NCBI RefSeq assembly: GCF_001995215.1
Contig: NZ_MUXN01000002.1
Span: forward strand, 535,380 to 599,379
Origin: Amycolatopsis azurea DSM 43854
GTDB lineage: Bacteria > Actinomycetota > Actinomycetes > Mycobacteriales > Pseudonocardiaceae
Reading direction: 5' to 3'
Length of the DNA stretch: 64,000 bases
Shown here: positions 35,497 to 42,961 of the stretch, in pieces
Numbering within the stretch: position 1 is the stretch's first letter
Layout: each line of letters begins with the position of its first letter
Notes under the pieces: generated by a model
Told to the model about the DNA's origin: nothing
Databases searched by the model: none
The model's input: only the letters and a program-made list of their open reading frames with translations
Made by a program: the position numbers and the translations under genes

Positions 35497-35535
35497 TTGG
35501 ACGATCGTCAAGATTTTCTTGGACAGTCGTCAAGA
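35497..35535. promoter_or_regulatory. Tandem operators between SDR and TetR genes
   Basis: Two direct copies of a 17-nt element (TTGGACGATCGTCAAGA at 35497-35513; TTGGACAGTCGTCAAGA at 35519-35535) start 22 nt apart, two helical turns. The first copy has a perfect palindromic core, GACGATCGTC. On the minus strand the element supplies TTGACG, a -35 box 17 nt from CAGGAT for the SDR gene. A -10-like TAGACT for the TetR gene lies at 35548-35553. The TetR protein probably represses both directions. Confidence 0.6.
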
Positions 35536-35601
35536 CTTCCGCGACGCTAGACTGTGGAGCCCCGCGACAGGCGCGGGCTCCCGGACCGACAGGAACTCGT
35601 G

Positions 35602-36225
35602 GTGACCGAGACGACCGAGCGGATCGCACGCCGGAGCGTGGACAAGTTCGCCCGGCGCCGGGCGGAACTGGCGGAGTCCACGCTGCAGGCGTTGTCCGAG
35701 CTGGGTTACGCCAGGACGAGCCTGCGGGAGATCGCGCAGAAGTCGAACTTCTCGCACGGGGTGCTGCACTACTACTTCACCGACAAGGTGGAACTGCTGA
35801 CGTACTCGGTCCGCAGATTCGAAGAAGTGTGCGTGACCCGCTACGACGAGGCCGTGGCCGTGGCGCTCTCGGCGGAGGAACTGGAACAGGGCTTCGGCGC
35901 CGCGATGGCGGGCACGCTCCGGTCCGACGCCGTGATGCACCGGCTGTGGTACGACCTGCGGAACCAGAGCCTGTTCGAGGAGGCGTTCCGCGCCGACGTG
36001 CTCGAGATCGACGCGCAGCGGCAGGCGATGATCTGGCGTGTCGTGGAGCGCTATGCCGAACTCGCCGGCGCGTCCCCGGTCGTGACACAGCCTGTCGCGT
36101 ACGCCGCTTTCGACGGGTTGTTCCAGCAGGCATTGCTGCACCATCTCGCCGGTGAGGAGAGCGCGGCGGAGACCCTCGCGGAGGACGCCGGGGCGCTGCT
36201 CGGCCGATTGGTGACCGGCGGCTGA
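35602..36225 (+). CDS. TetR-family transcriptional regulator
   Basis: A 207-aa TetR repressor. The DNA-binding domain spans residues ~15-65, with the HTH in TSLREIAQKSNFSHGVLHYYFTDK. The C-terminal ~140 residues form the ligand-binding/dimer domain. GTG at 35602 was chosen because AGGA lies 8 nt upstream; an upstream GTG in frame at 35554 falls next to the -10-like box. It is divergent from the SDR-acyl-CoA ligase operon, with the repeated operator in between, so it likely controls that operon and itself. The ligand may be an acyl-CoA; this is inferred. Confidence 0.85.
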   Translation: MTETTERIARRSVDKFARRRAELAESTLQALSELGYARTSLREIAQKSNFSHGVLHYYFTDKVELLTYSVRRFEEVCVTRYDEAVAVALSAEELEQGFGAAMAGTLRSDAVMHRLWYDLRNQSLFEEAFRADVLEIDAQRQAMIWRVVERYAELAGASPVVTQPVAYAAFDGLFQQALLHHLAGEESAAETLAEDAGALLGRLVTGG

Positions 36226-36316
36226 CGTCGCGCCGTGACGACGGAATCCTTGTAACACCCGAGAAGTCGGGACGACTCCTGTGCGGAGCCGTCAGCTGAC
36301 GAAGGGGATACCGGTG

Positions 36317-37132
36317 ATGTCGCGGAGGAACAGGCGCAGGACGAGACAGGCGCCGCCGCCCAAGTGGTACGCCTCGCCGCTGTTCGTGACGATCGTCAGC
36401 GTCGTCGGTCTGGCCGCGAGCGTGATCTCCGTTCTCGTCGCGACAGCGGCTTTCGATCAGGACTCCGCCGCGCTCGACGTCTCACTCACCTCGAAGGTGC
36501 GAATCGTTTCGTACGAGGCGTCTTCTCTCGACAAGATCCCGATGAAGGTGTCGGAAGGCGAGGAGGATCCGGCCTCCGACCTGTCGATCAGCGCCGCCGC
36601 GGTGGACGTCGCCGTGGAGAACCTGCACGATCAGTCGGCGTTGATCACCCGGGTCGACGTCGAGGTCCGCGCCGCCTACGCGCTGCGGGCCTGCGGTGGC
36701 GGTCCGCTCAGTGCCACCGCCAGGTTCGACATCCCGATCCCGGCCGACCGGAACGTGGTGGGCCGGGTTTTCGGGCAGGACAAGATGTTCGAGGTCGAGG
36801 GTAAACGCAAGGACCGCTTCGCCGTCTCGGTGGGGCCGGACCGGATGGTCGAGAACGACCTCGTCCAGATCTACCACGTCGATCTCCTGCTCCGGCTCCA
36901 GTCCGGGGAGACGGTACGCGCCGACGACATCATGCTCGTCCCGCCGGGGTCCGCTGGCGATGACGACCGCATCGTCGCCACGTTGGGGACAACGACGACC
37001 GGCTTCCTCGGGTCCCCCGAGTGCCTGCGGAAAGCGCGTGCGATGGTCGACGCCGCTGTGGAAGCGAAGGCGGCCAAGCAGTCTCCCAGGCTTGCCGCGT
37101 TGCATGCCAAGCTGCACGCCGTGGGGTACTGA
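36317..37132 (+). CDS. Single-pass membrane protein, unknown function
   Basis: A 271-aa protein with a basic cytoplasmic N-terminus (MSRRNRRRTRQAPPPKW), one transmembrane helix (~21-45, FVTIVSVVGLAASVISVLVATAAF), and an outside beta-rich domain to the C-terminus. Two cysteines (RACGG and SPECLR) may pair. I do not recognise the domain. AAGGGG precedes ATG 36317; the frame also opens at 36281. No operon partner is evident. A terminator hairpin follows. Confidence 0.72.
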   Translation: MSRRNRRRTRQAPPPKWYASPLFVTIVSVVGLAASVISVLVATAAFDQDSAALDVSLTSKVRIVSYEASSLDKIPMKVSEGEEDPASDLSISAAAVDVAVENLHDQSALITRVDVEVRAAYALRACGGGPLSATARFDIPIPADRNVVGRVFGQDKMFEVEGKRKDRFAVSVGPDRMVENDLVQIYHVDLLLRLQSGETVRADDIMLVPPGSAGDDDRIVATLGTTTTGFLGSPECLRKARAMVDAAVEAKAAKQSPRLAALHAKLHAVGY

Positions 37133-37155
37133 GGGGTACGTGCTCTCCGATCGGC

Positions 37156-37186
37156 GGGCGGCCCGGATGGGATGCCCGGGCCGCCC
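37156..37186. terminator. Bidirectional terminator hairpin
   Basis: Perfect 11-bp stem GGGCGGCCCGG (37156-37166) / CCGGGCCGCCC (37176-37186) between two convergent genes. Confidence 0.7.
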
Positions 37187-37199
37187 TGTGTCACCGGAC

Positions 37200-38453
37200 C
37201 TACTTGAAGATCACTTTGAACACGTCGCCGTCGAGGATGCGGTCCCAGCCGTAGAACACGCTGATCCCGTTGCCCGCGATGCTGTTCTCCGTATCCGGCA
37301 CCGGCTTCGCCGAATATTGCCCGAACGGGGCGCCGTACTGGGAAGCCGCCGCGCCTTCCGCGGTGGTCTGGAACGGGAATTCGTCGCAGTTCTCGCCCGT
37401 TCCGGAGCCATGTCCGGGGAAGTACACATTGCAGGTGATCTTCGCCTGACCGTTGTTCGCGCCGCGCCGGACGCCGTCGTAATAGATGCGGTGCAACTCA
37501 CTGGGGATCTGCTTTCCGCGCACCTCCGGTTTGGTCGAGCCGGGATTGTTGAGCGCCTGCCAGATGTGTTCCGACACCTGCGGGAATCCCGGTTCCGACC
37601 GGAACAGCTGAAGCCGTGGCAGTACGCGGTCGAAAATCGCGCCGTGACCGTATTGCGTTCCCTTGTGATAGATGTACTGCGCCGAATCGAAGCGGAATCC
37701 GCCCTCCATCACGTACCGCTTCACCGGGCCGGGCCAGAACGGAGGGAACGGCATGTGGTGCACGGCCAGCCGGTGCACGCCGATCGCCTTGTCGTCAGGT
37801 TGTGCCGGGTTGCCGGAGCCCACCGGTGAGGTGAGCACGAACGACATCTGGCCACCGTTCCATTCGGCGACGGTGCGTTCCTGGGTTCGGCCGGTCTGGT
37901 CGCGGCACGAGTTCGCGGTCGGCCAGCCCCCGCACTCCATCTCGAACGCGAGTTTCACGGCCAGTGCTGACGGCGCGCCCGGCACCTGGACCTCGACCTT
38001 GACCTCATCGACGAAAACGTCGAACTCGATCCTGCGACCGGCCGTCGGATCGTTCGCGACCGCCCCTCTTCCCACGGTGATCAGGCGATAGTAGACCTTC
38101 GACACCGTCTTGTTGGCAGGCAACTCGATCAGGGAGATGTCGCGGTCCTCGGATATGTGACAGTAGGCATAATGGTTCTTGATCCACCCCGTCGGCTTGA
38201 CGGCGTCATTACGATGGGCGAGACATTCCCCGCGATCGGTGTAGTCCGGGTTGATCGGTGATTTGGTCGTCGCGTCGGACACATACTTCGCGAGTGGCGT
38301 TTCGTAGAACTGCTGTGCTCCGGTACCTTTCCAGTCGGTTTCCTCGATGTCGAGCCGATATGCGGGCTCGGTAGCAGGCTGGGCCGCCGCCGGCGTCACC
38401 ACGGCCAGCAAGGACGCGCCCACGACGAGCAGCAGCGGAAATCTTTTTGACAC
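37200..38453 (-). CDS. Secreted protein with NucA/NucB-type deoxyribonuclease domain
   Basis: The ~417-aa protein has a signal peptide (KRFPLLLVVGASLLAVVTPAAA, cleavage near residue 25). A beta-rich central part (~60-300) holds several cysteines. A C-terminal NucA/NucB-like nuclease domain (~315-417) is recognisable by CDEFPFQTTAEGA and the closing GNGISVFYGWDRILDGDVF. NucA/NucB proteins are secreted DNases. The catalytic E in CDEFPF is kept, but the family's usual tyrosine is F. Start is uncertain: GTG 38453 or TTG 38456 fit GAGGGG, while GTG 38465 is too close to it. It may act in nutrient DNA scavenging or competition. Confidence 0.72.
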   Translation of the reverse strand: MSKRFPLLLVVGASLLAVVTPAAAQPATEPAYRLDIEETDWKGTGAQQFYETPLAKYVSDATTKSPINPDYTDRGECLAHRNDAVKPTGWIKNHYAYCHISEDRDISLIELPANKTVSKVYYRLITVGRGAVANDPTAGRRIEFDVFVDEVKVEVQVPGAPSALAVKLAFEMECGGWPTANSCRDQTGRTQERTVAEWNGGQMSFVLTSPVGSGNPAQPDDKAIGVHRLAVHHMPFPPFWPGPVKRYVMEGGFRFDSAQYIYHKGTQYGHGAIFDRVLPRLQLFRSEPGFPQVSEHIWQALNNPGSTKPEVRGKQIPSELHRIYYDGVRRGANNGQAKITCNVYFPGHGSGTGENCDEFPFQTTAEGAAASQYGAPFGQYSAKPVPDTENSIAGNGISVFYGWDRILDGDVFKVIFK

Positions 38454-38566
38454 CAAACTGTTCACCCCTCAGAAAAATTTCGAAACGACTGACCCTTAGT
38501 CGCTTCTTTCAGTTCTAAACCTGCGGGCAACGACGGGCAAGACCGCCATTCGGCCGCTTTTCCTGG

Positions 38567-38572
38567 TAGCTT
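38567..38572 (+). promoter_or_regulatory. -10 box TAGCTT of a leaderless transcript
   Basis: TAGCTT ends 7 nt before ATG 38580. No Shine-Dalgarno is present, so the message would start at the initiation codon. Confidence 0.45.
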
Positions 38573-38579
38573 CGGCATC

Positions 38580-38948
38580 ATGGAGCCGGTCCGGGTGAAA
38601 GAAGACGAGGTAAGAGTCGAGTATGGCCAGTTCTTCGTCACCGACGAAGCGGGCTGGGATGACATACCGGTGACCGCGGAAACCGTGGGGACCATGCCCG
38701 GGGGAGCCGTGATCCGCGCGGAAGACGGGGTCAAGCGCGTGCGGCTGGAGTTCTGGGGAGAGCCGCTCGGCGAGCCTGCGGCGGTGTTCGAGACCTCGAC
38801 CGGCCGAGTGCGGCTGCTCAGTGGAGGGCAGGAGCCGTCGTCGCGCGGCCAAGTGCTCGAACTCGATGGGCCGGGCGGCTACGGGTTCGACGTCGAGCGG
38901 CGGCGCGACGACCATGTGCTGCGCTGGTGGAAAGAGCGGAGTTCGTGA
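38580..38948 (+). CDS. Small conserved-looking protein, unknown function
   Basis: A 122-aa soluble, acidic protein made mainly of predicted beta strands (VRVEYGQFFVTDEAG, VKRVRLEFWGEPL, GFDVERRRDDHVLRWW). There is no signal peptide or metal motif. I do not recognise it; small beta proteins of this type occur as immunity or adaptor proteins, but the neighbours give no support. It probably comes from a leaderless message. A strong hairpin follows its stop. Confidence 0.62.
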   Translation: MEPVRVKEDEVRVEYGQFFVTDEAGWDDIPVTAETVGTMPGGAVIRAEDGVKRVRLEFWGEPLGEPAAVFETSTGRVRLLSGGQEPSSRGQVLELDGPGGYGFDVERRRDDHVLRWWKERSS

Positions 38949-38949
38949 G

Positions 38950-38986
38950 GCGGTGGTCCACCCGGTTCGGCCAGGTGGACCACCGC
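38950..38986. terminator. Bidirectional terminator hairpin
   Basis: Perfect 13-bp stem GCGGTGGTCCACC (38950-38962) / GGTGGACCACCGC (38974-38986), with an 11-nt loop, between convergent genes. Confidence 0.75.
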
Positions 38987-39013
38987 AGCCGCGAGGTCGT
39001 CGAGTCCGGGCGA

Positions 39014-39610
39014 CTAATCGGTGGCGTTGATCGCCGCGCCGTCGTAGAGGACCGTTCCGGCGGAGTCGTAGACCCGGACCTCGACCTGCGCCATTTCCCT
39101 GCGCCCGTCCGCCAGGAGCCTTTCGAACTCGGCGCGGCCTTCGTCGGACCCGGAGTCGTGCGCTTCGAGCCTCCCTCTCGCATCGCGCAGGCTGACCATG
39201 TCCACGGCTATTTCCGCGGCGAAGGTACCGTCCACGACGTCTGCCTCGGCCACCGTCCGGCCGGCGACCAGTTCCAAGCGGGCCGCTTCAGGGGCGAGGG
39301 CCCCGAGCAGCCGAACTGTGTCACCGTTGAAGGCGGGCCGCCATCGCCAGACCGAATACGGGCGCTGCGTGAAATCCCGGTCGTGACCTTCGGGCGCCAG
39401 GTTCAGCCATGTTCCCAGGCCGCTCGCGAGATTGCAGATTCCGTCGGCACCGTTGTCGTTGTAGGCGAGGAGCGCTCCGTGCTCCGCGGTGGCTCCGACC
39501 CTGGCGCCGGGATGCCATCCCCGGGTGGGAGGCTTTGTGTGACCCCGCGCGGCTTTTTCCTCCAGGGTCGTGGTGAGAGCGGATTCGAGCTGTTCGGCCG
39601 GTGATGTCAC
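39014..39610 (-). CDS. Uncharacterised 198-aa protein
   Basis: A soluble 198-residue protein. The central part CNLASGLGTWLNLAPEGHDRDFTQRPYSVWRWRP is distinctive, followed by beta strands (VRLLGALAPEAARLELVAG) and a C-terminal domain ending YDSAGTVLYDGAAINATD. There is no signal peptide or transmembrane helix. I do not recognise the family. The GTG start has GGAGAA nine bases upstream. It converges on the 122-aa gene, with a terminator hairpin between. Confidence 0.68.
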   Translation of the reverse strand: MTSPAEQLESALTTTLEEKAARGHTKPPTRGWHPGARVGATAEHGALLAYNDNGADGICNLASGLGTWLNLAPEGHDRDFTQRPYSVWRWRPAFNGDTVRLLGALAPEAARLELVAGRTVAEADVVDGTFAAEIAVDMVSLRDARGRLEAHDSGSDEGRAEFERLLADGRREMAQVEVRVYDSAGTVLYDGAAINATD

Positions 39611-39767
39611 TGCGTGCTGTTCTCCTTCTTTTGGGGCAGTGGTTGCACTCTGACTGCTGGTCGAGGTGGGCGCATCGGGGAGATTCCCTGAGTTCCGATG
39701 ATCGGCATCGTGGTCTTGAGTAAGCGCTTACCTGCTGTGGCCGTGGGGACTGCTGGGGTGTCCGGTT

Positions 39768-39789
39768 CGCAATTAGTCGGCTAATTGCG
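39768..39789. repeat. Perfect palindrome CGCAATTAG-TCGG-CTAATTGCG
   Basis: Two 9-nt arms around a 4-nt centre, 70 nt before the HNH gene. There is no T-run, and it lies upstream of a gene, so an operator is more likely than a terminator. A second short palindrome, TAAGCGCTTA, is at 39721-39730. Confidence 0.5.
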
Positions 39790-39844
39790 GACTGGTGCTT
39801 AGTGCTCACTCTTTGGTGGGGGCCTGGGAGATTTTTCGGTGACT

Positions 39845-39850
39845 TAAAAT
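39845..39850 (+). promoter_or_regulatory. -10 box TAAAAT before the HNH gene
   Basis: TAAAAT lies 9 nt before ATG 39860, with no Shine-Dalgarno between, consistent with a leaderless or nearly leaderless message. Confidence 0.45.
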
Positions 39851-39852
39851 TA

Positions 39853-39866
39853 CGAACACATGTTCG
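39853..39866. promoter_or_regulatory. SOS box (LexA site) overlapping the start codon
   Basis: CGAACACATGTTCG matches the actinobacterial/Bacillus LexA consensus CGAAC-N4-GTTCG exactly. The ATG of the HNH gene forms part of the N4 spacer and right arm, just after a -10 box. LexA bound here would block transcription until DNA damage. Confidence 0.75.
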
Positions 39867-41137
39867 ATTTGTTCGGGTACTATGAAGAGGTGTCCGAGAC
39901 TGTTCTTCCCGAGTTGCCGCAGGAGTTGTGGCGTGCCGGCAAGCTGGAGCTTGCGCATGGCGTGCAGCAGTTCTTGCAGGTGATGCGGGTGGCGTCCGCC
40001 GGGTTGGGGCGGTATCTGGCGGAGATCGAGTCCCGGGGCGTCAAGGACTTGTTCGGGTATGGCACGACGATCAGATGGTTTGCCGATGTGGCGGGGCTTT
40101 CCTTCAAGGAGGCGCGGCCGGTGGTGAATCAGGCGATTGCGTTGAACCCGACCCGTGCCCTAGACGGCACCGAAGTCCCCGCGGTCGCGCCTACTACGGG
40201 TGCTGTGGCGGCGGAAGGGTTGGTCGGGGTCGAGCGGATCCAGCAGATTCTGGAGATTCTCGCGAAGCTCCCTGCTGACACGTCGGTTGAGGATCGGGAG
40301 AGTGCGGAGAAGATCCTCGGCAACCTGGCCCGGGACGCGGGTCCCCGGCAACTGGCGGACGCGGAGGCGAACCTGCTCGCCTGGCTCGACCCGGACGGGA
40401 ACGAGCCGAAGGATCCTGAGCCGAAAGAGCCGCGCCGCGAAGTCACCTTGGAACGCCGCAAGGACGGCTTCTGGAAGCTGACCGGCCTGTTGGATGACGA
40501 GCTGGGCGCTCGGACCGCCGCCGCCCTGGAGGCCTATGCGAAGCCCCGCCCGGTGGACGAGTTCGGCCAGGCTGACCTGCGCATGAAGTGCGAACGCCTG
40601 GGCGACGCGTGGGCTGAACTTCTCGATCTGGCCATCGCCTGCCCGGATCAACCCGGCACCAGCGGGTATCGGACCTTGGTGCACGTCACCATCGGTCTGG
40701 ACGAACTCAAGACCGGCATCGGCAAAGCGTGCCTGGACTTCGTCGGAACGGTGACCGCTCGCGAGGCGCGGATGGCCGCCTGCGACTGCCTGATGCTCCC
40801 GGTCGTGATGAACGCCGCCGGGGAGCCACTGGATGTGGGACGGCTACGGCGGTTCGTCACCCCAGGTCAGCGCCGCGCCTTGAACATCCGCGATCGTGGC
40901 TGCGCGTTCCCCGGATGTCATCGAAGACCGAAGAATTGTCACGCTCACCATATTCATCACTGGGCAGACGGGGGACTTACCGATCTCCGGAACCTCGTCC
41001 TTCTCTGTTCCTTCCATCATCGGCTGATCCACCACGGAGACTGGCAAGTCCGCATGGCCGCCGACGGGTTACCCGAGTTCATCCCACCCCAGTACTTGGA
41101 CCCGCTACGCAGATCCCGGCGCAACACTCACGCATGA
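39860..41137 (+). CDS. DUF222/13E12-type HNH endonuclease
   Basis: The 425-aa protein has an N-terminal DUF222 (13E12 repeat family) region, residues ~25-290. It also has a C-terminal HNH nuclease domain, ~345-405, with CAFPGCHRRPKNCHAHHIHHW, then LRNLVLLCSFHHRLIH. Cysteines for structural zinc and the HH/N/H catalytic set are all present. Such genes are abundant in Actinobacteria and often repeat-like. In Mycobacterium tuberculosis several 13E12 genes are LexA-regulated, which agrees with the SOS box over this start codon. Its function may be DNA-damage-linked homing or processing; this is not established. Confidence 0.87.
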   Translation: MFDLFGYYEEVSETVLPELPQELWRAGKLELAHGVQQFLQVMRVASAGLGRYLAEIESRGVKDLFGYGTTIRWFADVAGLSFKEARPVVNQAIALNPTRALDGTEVPAVAPTTGAVAAEGLVGVERIQQILEILAKLPADTSVEDRESAEKILGNLARDAGPRQLADAEANLLAWLDPDGNEPKDPEPKEPRREVTLERRKDGFWKLTGLLDDELGARTAAALEAYAKPRPVDEFGQADLRMKCERLGDAWAELLDLAIACPDQPGTSGYRTLVHVTIGLDELKTGIGKACLDFVGTVTAREARMAACDCLMLPVVMNAAGEPLDVGRLRRFVTPGQRRALNIRDRGCAFPGCHRRPKNCHAHHIHHWADGGLTDLRNLVLLCSFHHRLIHHGDWQVRMAADGLPEFIPPQYLDPLRRSRRNTHA

Positions 41138-41408
41138 CCCGAGGAGCCCGCCAGCCACACCCGGCGACGGGCCCCTCGGCATGCCCGAAGCACCCAGAAC
41201 CGGGTCAACGCCTGGTGTGGCATCAGTGCTGTCGGGGCGTACCTCAACGGCCTCGATCTTCCACGTTCGAACCAAAGCGCCGGCGCTCACCGTGGACCAA
41301 ACTTCCGATGCTGCGAAGGTGGCTTTCACGTGAGATCCATTCCGGATCACGCGAGTCAGGCCTTCGCTCACCTTGAGGGCCGGACACGACGCCACCGCTG
41401 CCATACCC

Positions 41409-42056
41409 TCAATAACCCGAATCGCCACTCACGACCCGCTGCCCCTCAAGGAGACGGTCCCGCACCCGCGTGAGCTGGGCCGGGGTCGCTCCGCCCTTGA
41501 GCAAGTAGGCCCGCACACCGCCATGACGGTCATCCAGGTGAGCCAGCGTCCGGAGGATGGTGTCGCCGTCGCAGCCAGCCGTGAGTGCGTAGTCCGCGGC
41601 GATCGACGCAGGTGGCACGCCCGCGACGCTCAGCGCGAGCGCCACGAGTACCCCTGTCCGGTCCCGTCCGGCGCTGCAATGCACCGCGAGCGGGCCGGGC
41701 GGTGCGTCAGCCAGCAGGGCGAAGACCGCGGTGATGCGACGCTGGTTGTCGTCGGACATGGTCCGGTAGGCGTCCGGCATGGTGGTGCCTTGCTCCGCCA
41801 GTTCGGCGATCAGTGGCTCGTTGCGGTACGCGGGATCATCGGCGAACGGGCTGGGGGCCTGCGCCGTTTCCCGCGCCCATCGGAGGTCCAGTATCCGGCT
41901 GATCCCCAGCGCGCGAACCGCCGCGATCCCGTCGGCGGTCAGCTGACTGTGACTGTCCGACCGGAGAAGCGCGCCCGAACGGATCCGCCCACCGGCGGAC
42001 GTCGGCAGGCCGCCGACGTCACGGCTGTTGGGGCAGCCTCCCCAGTCCAGCCTCAA
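41409..42056 (-). CDS. Tyrosine-phosphatase-like protein (CX5R)
   Basis: A 215-aa protein-tyrosine/serine phosphatase-like enzyme. The P-loop is HCSAGRDRTG, with C127 as nucleophile and R133. The N-terminal NSRDVGGLPTSAGGRIRSGALLRSD is typical of bacterial PTPs of the lipid-or-protein phosphatase group. TTG start with GAGGGG five bases before it. It lies 9 nt after the PLP-enzyme gene and is probably the last gene of the peptide-synthetase operon. It might dephosphorylate an intermediate or be unrelated. The 271 nt between it and the convergent HNH gene hold only a degenerate palindromic-repeat arm (41310-41329). Confidence 0.82.
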   Translation of the reverse strand: MRLDWGGCPNSRDVGGLPTSAGGRIRSGALLRSDSHSQLTADGIAAVRALGISRILDLRWARETAQAPSPFADDPAYRNEPLIAELAEQGTTMPDAYRTMSDDNQRRITAVFALLADAPPGPLAVHCSAGRDRTGVLVALALSVAGVPPASIAADYALTAGCDGDTILRTLAHLDDRHGGVRAYLLKGGATPAQLTRVRDRLLEGQRVVSGDSGY

Positions 42057-42065
42057 GCCGACCCC

Positions 42066-42947
42066 TCACCGACCGCTCAGCAGAACGATCTGATCCCCCC
42101 TGACCGAACCCGTCCGAACATACGCCACCAGCCCGGCCAGCGCGGCCGAGCCCGCGGCGCCCGCCACCGTGCCCTGACGCGCCAGCATGGCCTGAGCGGC
42201 AAGGAGTTCGTCGTCGGCCACGGCGTGCACGGCGCCGCCGGAGGCGTCGATCGCGGCGAGTGCGTCAGGTCCGTGGAGGGCGTGCCAGTTCACCAGGGGC
42301 TCGTTGTGCTCCGTCGTGACGACGGCGTCGCGAGGCAGCACCTGGTACAGCCCTGGCCAGCTCGTCACGATCGGGTTGTTGCCGGGGGAGCCGACGCCGT
42401 GCAGGGCCACCGGCCAGCCGAGCGCACGCAGCCGCCGGTGGGCCGCGACGATCGTCGTGCCGTTGCCGACCGGGATCCACAGCGACGCCGGTGCGGGGCC
42501 CAGCTCGTGATACAGGGAATCGATGACGTGGCCGTGTCCTTCGAAGATCACGTCCTTGTACGGTCCGTCGACGTTGCCGTCCATCGCCCCCTCCGAGACG
42601 GCCAGGCGATGCGACGCGCCGACGGCGTCCTCGTAGCCTCCTGGCACGAAGTGGACGTCGGCGCCGGTCGCGGCGGCGAAGGCGCCACTGTCGCCCCAGT
42701 CGGCTGGGAGGACGACGGTGCAGCGCACGCCTGCCGTCGCGCAGGCGGTCGCCATCGCCCGCCCGTAGCTGCCACATGAGCCCACGACGACCCGATCGTG
42801 GCCATCGGCGACGGCGCGGGCCACGATCGCGCGGGCGGCGGGTTCCTTGTGGCTGCCGGAGGGGTAGTGGGTCTCGTCCGCGAGGAACACGCGGACGCCC
42901 GGCAGCAGGTCGTCCGAGGGAGCGAGACTGGAAGTCCGAGGCAGCAC
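42066..42947 (-). CDS. PLP-dependent enzyme, threonine synthase-like (fold type II)
   Basis: A ~293-aa fold-type II PLP enzyme of the tryptophan-synthase-beta superfamily. The PLP lysine lies in YPSGSHKEPAA, the phosphate loop is probably SCGSYGRAMA, and the glycine-rich IPVGNGTTIV is also present. Members act as threonine synthases, dehydratases or amino-acid-modifying enzymes. Start is uncertain: GTG 42947 has AAGGGG; GTG 42965 overlaps the synthetase stop (GTGA). It sits between the peptide synthetase and the phosphatase gene, so it may supply a non-protein amino acid. The reaction cannot be read from the sequence. Confidence 0.78.
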   Translation of the reverse strand: MLPRTSSLAPSDDLLPGVRVFLADETHYPSGSHKEPAARAIVARAVADGHDRVVVGSCGSYGRAMATACATAGVRCTVVLPADWGDSGAFAAATGADVHFVPGGYEDAVGASHRLAVSEGAMDGNVDGPYKDVIFEGHGHVIDSLYHELGPAPASLWIPVGNGTTIVAAHRRLRALGWPVALHGVGSPGNNPIVTSWPGLYQVLPRDAVVTTEHNEPLVNWHALHGPDALAAIDASGGAVHAVADDELLAAQAMLARQGTVAGAAGSAALAGLVAYVRTGSVRGDQIVLLSGR

Positions 42948-42961
42948 GGAACCGTTCCCCT

